This document shows positions 54,811 to 64,000 of a stretch of DNA of 64,000 nucleotides, piece after piece. The notes under the pieces were generated by a model. That model searched no databases. It had not been told where the DNA came from and saw only the letters and a list, made by a program, of their open reading frames with translations. Each line of letters begins with the position of its first letter. The first letter of the stretch is position 1. The position numbers were made by a program, and so were the translations under genes. The stretch is from positions 28,711,301-28,775,300 of the forward strand of contig NC_087066.1 in the NCBI RefSeq assembly GCF_963678635.1, given 5' to 3'. The stretch is from Symsagittifera roscoffensis. Taxonomy: Eukaryota; Xenacoelomorpha; Acoela; Convolutidae.

Positions 54811-55009
54811 TCGAATTTTATCCATGAAACTCTGGTGCGAGTGACCTTCTTCAATCATCATGAACATTGCTTGCAAGTAACTGTCTGCCTGAGAATTTTC
54901 ATAATTTAGATTTTCTATATGTCATTTTTGGAGATCGTGTTGAATTGACAGTTGATGAAAAAGCTTGATGCCTATAGCAGGGTCTTTGTAAAGGGCAGGT
55001 CAAAAATTA

Positions 55010-58000
55010 ATTGTCATCCCGGGTTGACCTCCATAGACCAACCATACAATTCCATAAACTAAGTCTTTGAAACCAACCATACAATTCCATAAACTATAAG
55101 TCTAGTCGTACAAAGTTCATAAATTTTGCTAAAATGGTGTAACCGAATATTCGAAGAACTTATCTCTTGTTTTGGCATAAAATTCGGTGTATCGTACTAA
55201 ATAAAAAAACAAGTTTTTTTTTTTAAAAAAATGGTAATCATACAATTTCCATATATGGTAAGTGTATGACTAGCATTTTTTGATAGCAACAACAAAGAGT
55301 TTTCAAAGTATTTTTGAAATTAATCCAAAATTTTTTTTTCAACCGCAAACTGATTTTTTTAAACTCAAACAAACATTTTTTGAAAAAAACTTTTGCATGC
55401 AAAATTTAATTTTTTTTGTGTGTATAACGTAATCCTGGATAACCAATATTGGATTTTTTGCCTTTTCTCTTAATAAAATTGATGAGATAGTTGAAAAAAT
55501 TGATACTTTCGTTATATTTTTTGGGTGAGACAAAATTAAGACGTTTCAGGCCGTTTCCAAGGCATTTTTAATGCGAGACGGTCAACCTTTCAGTTACTAC
55601 GTTTGATTAACCAAGATTTTTTTCATTCGTGTTCGGTTTCGTGAAAAGTTTTAAGAAAATAAAATGTAAGAAATCAATATTTTTGTTTTATGACAAAATG
55701 CTAGTATACAACTTCCATATATGAAAAATCACTAATCATATACCTTTCATGCAATTTTCTGTACATATGGAATTGCATGAAAAGTGTATGACTAGCATTT
55801 TTTCATATATGAAAATTGTATGGCTAGCTTTTTTTGGTCAAAACGGGATTGCAACTAATTGCAATTATCGGAAATTTTTCTGTGCAATTAATTGATTTTC
55901 ATTTCTGACCAATTACAATAAATTGATTGCACTCTACCAAGCAATTGCAATTAATTTTATCAAACGCATTTGTTAGAAACAACCGCACATTTCTCTGAAA
56001 ATAAATATTTTTCCAATTCATGAGACAGAAGTTTTGCTTAAAATATTTTCAGTACTGCAGAATATGCAATATTCTGATCTTCGACAATTTTCGCTGCAGC
56101 GAAACCTGGAAAGGCAGTTATTTCGGAAAATCAACAAAAAGTACAGAAAGCGAACTCGTGTCAAAATTGTTCAGACAAACGTGATGCTTTGTGCTTGCAG
56201 TTAATTTTTCAATTAAATGCGTTTTAAATTTTGGTTTTTCCAATTAATTGGTAATTGATTTTTAACAATCAAATTAATTGCAATTTAATTTTCAGTTTTC
56301 CGATTAGTTTTTGACATGCCCTGCTTCTGTACTTATATCACTTTCAGGGATGGGTTGATCTTTTTTAAAATCATGTACAACAGGTGGTTGTTCTAATGAT
56401 GGAGGAACCACGAAGATTAACAAAAAACTCCCTCCCAATAGCCTAGCAGAATGTGCGATACGCCAGCATTAGCGCTGGGCGCCATAATAAACAGGCATTT
56501 TCATAAACAGCTCGTGTCATGGTTATGGCAAGCTGAATAGGCGCAACAGTCCAAAGGAATTTTTGTATGCTGATTTGGTATTGGGCCATTGTTAATTTGG
56601 GGCCCTTTGGTATATTGGACAGAATTAATTGCTGATAAATATTTGTTGTTCAAACAAAGCAGTACAGGAAAAATCTTAACTTTCAGCAGAATTTTTTTGT
56701 TGCCGTTTGCAAGAAAGAATTTTGCACCGACGTTCGATAAAGTTGACGCGATGTTTATTCTCGATTTTTTTTTGGTTCAAGCACAAATTGATTATTTACT
56801 CAGCCTAAAAATTGACAGATTTTTATACCGTCTGAGAAGTAGTGATATCTCCATATCAAAAAAGAAACCTTATGATAAGATAGTTTCGGGTTTTGATTGT
56901 TTTCAAATTAGCTTGCTGGAATTATCTTGGGAAAACAGAAACATACTACTTTTTTGGCTGAGATATTTGCAATTTTGAACTTTTAATTCTGATTGGATCT
57001 GCATCATTTGCCCTTTTCATTGCACAGGGGCTCCAATGGTTCATCATCTTTTTATAGCTTCGCCCTCACTACTAAACAAATTTTAGAAAAAAAATAACTA
57101 GAACAAATTTTACACAGACTAAAACGTCTTCGACTGAGAGCAAAAGAATGCAAGGCCGTCCTTTTCAAAACAAAGCTCTATTAGCAAGAGACTGACAGAA
57201 CTGAAATTCAAGCGTTGATAAATATTTCTAGCAAAATATATTATTCTACATAAAACCAACATCAATAATTATTAATTACAAATGGATTATAATAGTACTT
57301 TCGTGTTTTCGTGTATAGCAAATTTTTCAAATAGTTTTTTGATTGAATTAATCAGTTTCATTATTATCATAACCAAATAGCCCGGGATGACCAAAAATAC
57401 TAGTCATACAATTTCCATATATGGAAAAATGCTAGTCATACACTTTTCATGCAATTCCATACGCACAGAAAATTGCATGAAAGGTCTATGATTAGTATTT
57501 TTTTCATATATGGAAATTGTATGACTAGCATTTTTCCATAAACCAAAGTATTGATTTTTTACATTTTAATTTCTCAAAATTTTGTGGTTGTGTTCGTAAC
57601 CGAACACAAATGACATAAACCTTGATTACTCAAACGTAGTAACCAACGGTTTGGCCTTCTCGCATTGAAAATGCATTGGAAACAGCCTGATATGTGTTAC
57701 TTCTGTCTCAGACAAACAATATAACGAAAGTATTGAACTTTTAAATTTTGGCAATAATTTTCAAAGATGATTTTTTCTAAAATTTGAATTTTTAAATTAC
57801 CAAACATTGATCAAGGAATTCAAAAACATGTCATACAAAAGAACGAGGAGTTTTAAGCGTTTTTGAAAAAAGTTATGAAGAGAAAAGGAAAAAAAATCTA
57901 ATATTAGTATATCCAGGACTACGTTATACACACAAAAAATTAAATTTTGCATGCAAAATTTTTAATTCAAAAAATGTTTGTTTGAATACGAAAATCAATT

Positions 58001-58512
58001 TGCGGTTGAAAAAAAAAACATGAAAAAATTTTTGTGGGCAATTTCAAAAATACTTAGAAAAATTTTTGTCGTCGCCATCAAAAAATGCTAGTCATACAAT
58101 TTCCATATATGGAAATTGTATGACTAGTGTTTTTTTTCAGAAAACAAAAATAAAAAAAGTCAAAGTTTTCAGTCGTAGCAGCCCAAAAAAACGCTTAAAT
58201 GCGTTGCCAGCAGTTGAATTGATTGTTCAAAGCTTTTTTTTTCACAAAAAAATTAAAAAAAAAAATTCTAATCATACAATTTCCATATATGGAAATTGTA
58301 TGGTTAGCATTTTTTTTTCATACCATTTTTTTCTTTGATTTATGAAGAGACACCAATTTCGATACCAAAACAACTATAAAATACCTTTAAAATTCGATTA
58401 AACTCATTTTGCAAAAATGCATGAAATTTGTATGACTAGCATTTTTCCATAGACTAAGTGTATGAAATTGTATGATTAGCATTTTCGGTCTATGGAGGTC
58501 AACCCGGGAGAA
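55010..58512. mobile_element. Large foldback element with long inverted arms
   Basis: Outer ends are inverse to each other: CCCGGGTTGACCTCCATAGAC at ~55,018 and GTCTATGGAGGTCAACCCGGG at ~58,490. The arms (about 55.01-55.86 kb and 57.38-58.51 kb) also share, in mirror order, TTCCATATATGG palindromes, CCTGGATA-CTTTTCTCTT sequence and GTAACCGAACACAAATG/CATTCGTGTTCGGTT. The centre (55.9-57.35 kb) contains a 130-codon frame at 56,589-56,978 (+) that matches nothing known to me. No transposase was recognised and target duplication is unresolved. Confidence 0.78.
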
Positions 58513-58839
58513 GTTATGACGATTAATTATGGCAAATTTTCATTGAACTATCATTCAATATTGAATACGTTTTGATTGTAGTTAATTATTGTTAAGTTTT
58601 ACTGTGTTTTTGTTCTAAAAAAATGTCTTTTCTAGGTAGTCAACATAAAAATTCAAACTTATAGAGAAACAAATGATACTTACTTTTTTTATTGAGTTTG
58701 AACATTTTGACCAGTTGTAGAAAAATCAAACGAAATAAAAACAAGTTTAGTGTGTTTTTGTTCAGAATTATGGTATAATAAAAAGAAAACACTTAAAATT
58801 TTTTGTAACGATGCTTTTTGATTAGACAGGCCGTTTTTT
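58513..58839. other. Intergenic DNA, no gene seen
   Basis: AT-rich, no recognisable frame or repeat end. Confidence 0.5.
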
Positions 58840-59075
58840 CGAACTGTATTTGTGGAATCCGGAATAGTTTGCGGAATCCACAATTAAATAACAGAATATA
58901 TGTATGCTAATATTGAGCTGTTGCGTATTCTTCAACTGTGTGAGCAGAATCCGCAATAGTTTAGTATAGTTGTATAGTATATTTATAGCACAACTGAGAT
59001 TTTGTTAAACTCACAACTGTAAGCGAAATCTGCAAATTGTAAGCGGAAACCTTTTCTTGTTTGCAGGTTCCAGTA
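58840..59075 (+). repeat. Family C repeat, copy 4
   Basis: TTTGTGGAATCCGGAATAG, TTTGCGGAATCCACAATT and TGTAAGCGGAAACC show the family C GGAATCC motifs, diverged. Confidence 0.55.
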
Positions 59076-60272
59076 GCATAAATAACGTAAGATAGTTACA
59101 TCTTGAAATTGAATTTTAAAATTAAGTTTATATTTTTGGGTCATCAGCAAGACTACAACACAAAACTCAATATCAGCAATATTAAAGAATAATCAGACTA
59201 AGTGTTGCAGTTCGTTTTTACTTGGCTCACGCTAATTTATCATATCCTTTTCTTTTCAACCTTCTATCAATTTTTTAATTAAATGGAGAAATTTTGGTCA
59301 CTTTTTCTCATTACTTTGGGCTTTTTCAGTTGTTTGAACAATGTATTTCGATAAAAAAAACCTTTAAAGAAAAATGACTTATTTTTGTTTTCAATAGAAC
59401 TAGGGCAATGAAAGTTGAACATATATGCCATATGTTTTCCAAAAACCGAAATAACTTTATTTTAAAAAAATTTTCTAAACGCACAATCAACATTTTTTCC
59501 TTTTCTCGTCAAAAGGATCAAAACATCGAAGTTTTCAAGTATTAGATTCCGTGAAATGAGTACAAAAATTTTCTTATCACTTATGGATGTGATAAAATGA
59601 TTTTTGTTTTTAGATGTAATTAACTGAAATTTTTTCTTTCATAACATGGTGGAACATATTTTTTTTCACATTTTCAGCTATAAGGACTTTTTTTGATCAT
59701 TCTTGAGTAAACTTAACTTTGAAAGATAAAAACAACCAATATTTTTCTCTTAACAAAATATTTTAGTTTTTCATCAATAAAATTTAAAAATTTGATCTGA
59801 AAACCGTTTTTGGTTTTAGTTTATTCAGAAAGACTACAAGAAGATATATATTAGTTAAAGAACTATGATACGCTGAGATGACTTAAGTTGCAGAAGATTT
59901 AGTTCTGAACAATTAAAAAGAGTCTCTGATGTTTTTTCAGGTAATTTATTTTTTCCTGATGATTTTTTCTGCGCACATGAAAGTTTTTTTTTGGCATTTT
60001 TGAGTAAAACTTTTCATTTGTTCATTTTTAATAAAACAAAAATTTTAGTTACAGGAACTCCGGTCGCTTTTTATTTGTTTCAAATCGAACTCGTTTTCAA
60101 TCAATTTTTCCCAAAGTTTTCCAGTACTAAATACTACCTTGCAATTCGTATATATAAATCTACATATTGGCCAAAAGTGAGATTGCTCCAGTTATAAATT
60201 TACGAAATTAGTTCTAAATAAATACTTTGCAATTTTAAATAACGTTCGAGATCATATTTTTCGACGTTTTCT
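59076..60272. other. Intergenic DNA, no gene seen
   Basis: T-rich sequence with short frames only. Confidence 0.5.
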
Positions 60273-60278
60273 TTTATT
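60273..60278 (-). promoter_or_regulatory. Candidate polyadenylation signal of receptor gene
   Basis: AATAAA on the gene strand, about 70 bases after the receptor stop codon. Position fits; use is inferred. Confidence 0.45.
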
Positions 60279-60348
60279 GGACTGGGCTCATCATCTTTGT
60301 CACTTTTCAAGTCTCGAATGATAATCACGGGTTTAGCATCAGCTCATT

Positions 60349-61326
60349 TCAAGAACAATGCTTGAAATCTGCTCTAAATTTCTTTCCGAAAAGGAAATAC
60401 AAGTAAAAGTTGCACCCATTTGTCAGCGATGACAAAATCGAATTGACTTTGTCGCGCAGGTCGAACACAGCTTGGTCGTAATCGGTCTCGACTTCTGAAG
60501 AAAAATTCAGTCTGTATAGGGCTACACCTGTTATTCTCAAAGCACAGAATAGCACACAAACTGCTATCATTTGTCTAGTCATCTCGGTTTCAAGTTTAGT
60601 CCTCGGAGAAGTTTTTTTGGTTCTGCTGATTTGGGGCACGCTTTTTTCTCTTTTTTGCATCGAATCGAAGCTTGATTGCTGTAATTGTTGTGCACATCAT
60701 TACGGTTAAAATTGGCACAATTATAACCAGTACTATAGAGACGGGCAACCGGATTTTGAAGTATAGAAACTTGTTTATGATTTCGAAGTTTGACACGCGG
60801 CATACATTTTTTGTTTCATCCAAGTCGAATACAAACAAAACAGGTGACAGCACCAATGCGAGGAAAGCATACACAGAAAGTGTTGCGATCAAGCAAACTT
60901 TGGGTTTTCCGCACTCTCGATATTTGAAGGGAAAGGTAACACTTATGCATTTGTCGACACAAAACAAAGCGGTCAAGTAAAAAGAAGACACTGTGGTCAG
61001 ATTGGATATAAAAGTATAAACTGCACAAACTCTGCCACTTAACAATTTAAGGTTTAACTGCAGACTAGGAAGCAACTCGTCAATGACTCCGTCAAAAAAG
61101 CTACTCTGGAAGTCTGCCAGCGCTAAACTGAACATGAATGCAGCGCCAGATGAGAGATTTTTCCATTTTGATATTATCAGCATCACAAAAAAATTCCCAA
61201 GGCAGCTCAGAAACGACAAAATTATGTTCACAACTTCCATCGAGAAGACAAAATGAGCTGTTATTGGGTAAAACAATTTCCAAGAATGATCTTGCGCTTG
61301 GTCCTCAGTGTAGTCATCAGAAGATG
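60349..61326 (-). CDS. Rhodopsin-family GPCR, apparent frameshift between TM5 and TM6
   Basis: Seven-transmembrane receptor for an unknown, possibly peptide, ligand. The exon begins at 61,326 after acceptor GTGCTTTAG with no Met before TM1, so an upstream exon holds the start. Seen: acidic N-terminus (SSDDYTED), TM1 with LGN (Asn1.50), TM2 SLALADF (Asp2.50), Cys before TM3 (GRVC), TM3 end VDKCISVTFPFKY (DKC in place of DRY), TM4, ECL2 Cys (KNVCRV) and TM5 (LPVSIVLVIIVPILTV). The basic ICL3 KKRKKR comes next. The frame then ends at a TAA near 60,596, while TM6 (MIAVCVLFCALRITGVALY), TM7 (NSILSSLTNGCNFYLYFLF) and GKKFRADF run in another frame to a stop at 60,349. One extra base, probably in the seven-T run at 60,612-60,618, explains the break. 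TM7 has NFYLY where NPxxY is usual, and TM6 lacks CWxP. It is either a real gene with a sequence error or a young pseudogene. Confidence 0.85.
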
Positions 61327-61526
61327 TCTAAAGCACAAAACGGTTTTTAATTATAATTTATAAATCCCAATTATAAACTTTCGAGTTGTTGTTTGAGCTA
61401 AAATTGAAGCATTGAGTTTGTAAATGGACAAACTGAGGATTTTCTGCTGTAGACATATTCATGGAGAATTTTTAAAATGTCGATGAATTTAAATTAAATT
61501 TGAAAAACATGTAAAATAGCTTTATA

Positions 61527-61857
61527 CAGGGGCGTGTTTAGGGGGGGGGGGGCTTCCCCTTTCAGGAGGTCGACCCCATGCCGACCCGAAGTACTATTTT
61601 GAGATATTCATTTTTGGCTGACGGACCCCAAAATTTTTCTAATGGCGAATTTTGGGAGGATGGGGTTTCTAGGCCAAATTTTCCAAAAAGTGCCTAGAAA
61701 CGCTATGGCCTGCTTTTTCAAAACTTTGCCTGCCTCTCAAAAGTTTTTGCCCATTCAGGGTCTTTTCAGTGCTTTGGATGAGCTCTCATTTTGGTCTACC
61801 CAAAAAAACAGTAGACATAATTTTCGCCCCCTCGAGGAAATCCTAGATCCACCACTG
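61527..61857 (+). mobile_element. hAT-like MITE, copy 1
   Basis: Ends CAGGGGCGTGTTTAGG and, inverted, CAGTGGTGGATCTAGG. Flanks GCTTTATA and GCTATAAA are similar but not identical. It contains GGTCGACCCCATGCCGACCC. 331 bp, no transposase. Confidence 0.72.
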
Positions 61858-61920
61858 GCTATAAAGGAGTTGTTAATATTTCAAAATTTCGAGGAAACTC
61901 AAAAAAAATTGTGCTCTGAG

Positions 61921-62349
61921 CAGAGGCGGATTTAGGGGGGAGGTGGGTGGAGGCTTTTTTTGCCCTTCAGGGAGTCGACCCCCTGCCAACCCAAAGGGTC
62001 CCCCCTTTAGTATTTTTCGAAAAATCCATTTTTGGCCGACCGACTCTAAAATTTTCCTAAAGGCGCCTTTGGCGCCAATATATAATAACTTTGAGGGGGA
62101 GCGCGCGCCAGAAAAAAACGCAATTTTTTTGTCAAAATTTTCCAAAAAGTGCATAAAAACGGCTTTTTTGACCTGTTTTTTCAGAAATTTGCCTTCGGCG
62201 CGAAAAATTTGGCCAAAACAGCGTCTTTTTAGTGCTTTAGGAGAGCTCGAAAAATCAATTTGGTCGACCTAAAAAAAGGTCGTCAAAATTTTTGAAAACA
62301 TTTTTAAAATCCGACCCACCCCCTCGAGAAAATCCTTGATCCGCCCCTG
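61921..62349 (+). mobile_element. hAT-like MITE, copy 2, exact 8-bp TSD
   Basis: Ends CAGAGGCGGATTTAGG and, inverted, CAGGGGCGGATCAAGG; GCTCTGAG is duplicated exactly at 61,913-61,920 and 62,350-62,357. The interior resembles copy 1 (GAGTCGACCCCCTGCCAACCC, CCCTCGAGAAAATCC). CAG ends with an 8-bp duplication indicate the hAT superfamily. Confidence 0.88.
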
Positions 62350-62357
62350 GCTCTGAG

Positions 62358-63229
62358 TGATCGGTGTGTTTTTTTAAGCAAAATTTGTTTTTTTTTAATC
62401 AGGCTTTTTCACGGTTTTTTGATTTTTTTTGAAAAGCATTGATTATCTAAGCTGAACAAAAAGCCTAAAGTTCACTAGTGACAAATTGAAAAAAAAAATT
62501 GAGAGGCTTCAATGTTTTAATTTTGGCCAACTTGAGATTTTTCATTTTTATTTTTGTTTACGGAATGTTTTCGCTCGGTGTGGTTTTTTATTCAGTCAAT
62601 TTTCGCCGATCGAATTAATTGTTTTCGAAAAAACAATTTTTTATGCCCCATTGAAGATATCAACTTCCTGAATTCAAAATAAAAAGATATTTTACCTTTG
62701 AATATTTTACCTTTGAATAAAACTTTACTGAGATGCGGGTAGTGCATTCAACTAATTCTGCGCCAAATATTATCAAGTGCTCTTATATTTTCATTTTATT
62801 GATCAATAAATATATTGATTTTTTGAGCTCACTTTTTTATGTCATTGAATTTCAGTAACTGGATGTTTACGGACAATGCGTCAAAACTTGTCAGTTCTGG
62901 AAAAACTAAAAGAGTTTGATTCAATAAATAATGCGCGTTTTTGGGCAAAAAAAGGATTTTCTTTTTTGGACGGTATCAGCAGAATATTTGTACTTACCAA
63001 GTTTAGGATGTCCATTACCACTACTTTGTGTCTTTTTTGCCGTTTGGACTTTTATTACAGGATTTTGATGTTTATCACGGATGGAAGAGAACAAAAAGTG
63101 TTTACTAGAGAAACTAATCCAAGGCTACTGGAAATCAACAAATTTTAGGCAAAAATGATGTGACCTAGCCTTGTGGTTATGTTTTTATTAGTTTTTTCTA
63201 ATTAAGATTTAAAAATATCCCTCTTTATG
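62358..63229. other. Intergenic DNA, no gene seen
   Basis: A 90-codon frame at 62,876-63,148 (+) shows no recognisable domain. Nothing else was identified. Confidence 0.5.
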
Positions 63230-63850
63230 GAGCTGACTAATAGCAAATCGATCAAATAGTACGGCTCAGATGACAATAAATAAGAGATTTTGATTGTTAC
63301 TAAAACTTGAGTTTTATTGACAACTTGAATTGGCTTTTGAAAAAAATAATTGTTGAATCAAATAATTTTTAAATACGGAATCAAACTTTTTTTCTTAAAA
63401 TAATCTACCATAGAGTGCAAATGATAACAAAATGAAGATGTGTCAATAAAAGTTTAGTATTATTGACAAAATAAATAGATCTGATTCAACCTGACCCAAT
63501 AACTTCCGATATCACTTAGATAGCATGACTTTTTTTCCTAAACTCCAAACATTTGTTTCAATTTTATTAAGGTAAGTACTTCAGAGTACAAATGATAACA
63601 AACTGAAGATGCTTGTCAGAAAACATCAAATTTTTGACAATTCAAATTGACTTTTCGAGGTGACTAATGCTAACTTTAATAACTTGTGAGTTCACTTAGG
63701 TAAGTATTGTGATTAAAATGATAACAAACAGAAAATGTTTGTCAAAAAACTTCAGAGTTACTGATATTTTAAATTGACATTGCAAATGACTAATGCTGAC
63801 TCATATAATTTGTGAGCGCACTTAAATAGCCACATTTTTTTCATAAGCTA
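63230..63850 (+). repeat. Degenerate tandem array, unit ~130-170 bp
   Basis: AAATGATAACAAA-(A/C)TGAAGATG recurs at about 63,418, 63,589 and 63,716, with a weaker relative near 63,268. Each is followed by a TGTCA...TTGACAA segment and GACTAATGCTGAC-like and TCACTTAGGTAAG-like sequence. Spacing varies, so the array is old or built from mobile units. Confidence 0.65.
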
Positions 63851-64000
63851 CACGCTTTTGCTTCAAACAGTTAAACAGCATTGACTTCAAAGTCAAATTT
63901 TCCGAAGACGATGATTTTCATCTGATTTTATCCAATCTCTATTCCGTTTTCGCTCGCATCTTCTTTCTGTGAGAACTTTATTGCACCAATGGCCCTTTTC
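63851..64000. other. Window end, nothing recognised
   Basis: No feature seen in the last 150 bases. Confidence 0.4.

Noticed and set aside
56589-56978. Transposase in the centre of the foldback element
   Set aside because: The 130-codon frame has no catalytic motif or DNA-binding domain I can recognise.
60600-60625. Programmed -1 frameshift site (A AAA AAC) in the receptor gene
   Set aside because: The heptamer is present, but a -1 shift leads to a stop. The TM6 frame needs the opposite shift, so a one-base indel is the simpler explanation.
60672-61350. Plus-strand open frames opposite the receptor
   Set aside because: They mirror the minus-strand seven-transmembrane gene and show no domain of their own.

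Overview
This is an AT-rich stretch of nuclear DNA from an animal. It carries three intron-containing protein genes, all on the minus strand, set in a large amount of repeat-derived sequence. The animal assignment rests on a kinesin-1 type heavy chain, a cytosolic sulfotransferase and a seven-transmembrane rhodopsin-family receptor, and on GT-AG introns. Divergent motifs in all three suggest a fast-evolving invertebrate, but the lineage cannot be fixed from this sequence. There are no bacterial features, no CRISPR array and no free-standing RNA gene.

Layout. 1-447 is the 5' part of a broken RTE-type LINE. 453-16,000 holds no recognisable gene; it carries copies of a ~535-bp interspersed family (family A here), two other repeat families (B and C), short tandem arrays and a 600-bp palindrome. 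16.6-21.25 kb is a decayed Ty3/gypsy retrotransposon on the minus strand, in which protease, reverse transcriptase and integrase can be read in the expected order. 22.3-35.2 kb is the kinesin heavy chain gene. I could join 22 exons in phase, including three tiny exons whose lengths are all multiples of three; its first coding exon was not found. 36-46.3 kb is a cluster of small inverted-repeat transposons (family M) with 8-bp target duplications, and a recent ~1.8-kb tandem triplication that carries a nested tRNA-derived SINE. 47.0-48.3 kb is an intact two-exon sulfotransferase gene. 48.3-50.2 kb holds three further inverted-repeat transposons with clear target duplications. 52.3-58.5 kb holds a long-armed foldback family (F) and, at 53.3 kb, a broken second sulfotransferase on the opposite strand. 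60.3-61.3 kb is the receptor gene, apparently interrupted by a one-base frameshift between TM5 and TM6. 61.5-62.35 kb holds two hAT-like elements and 63.2-63.85 kb a tandem array.

The three genes have unrelated roles (microtubule transport, sulfonation, signalling) and form no pathway or operon. The coherent stories are the kinesin gene's microexons and altered tail, and a region repeatedly colonised by small non-autonomous transposons whose nesting gives a relative chronology.
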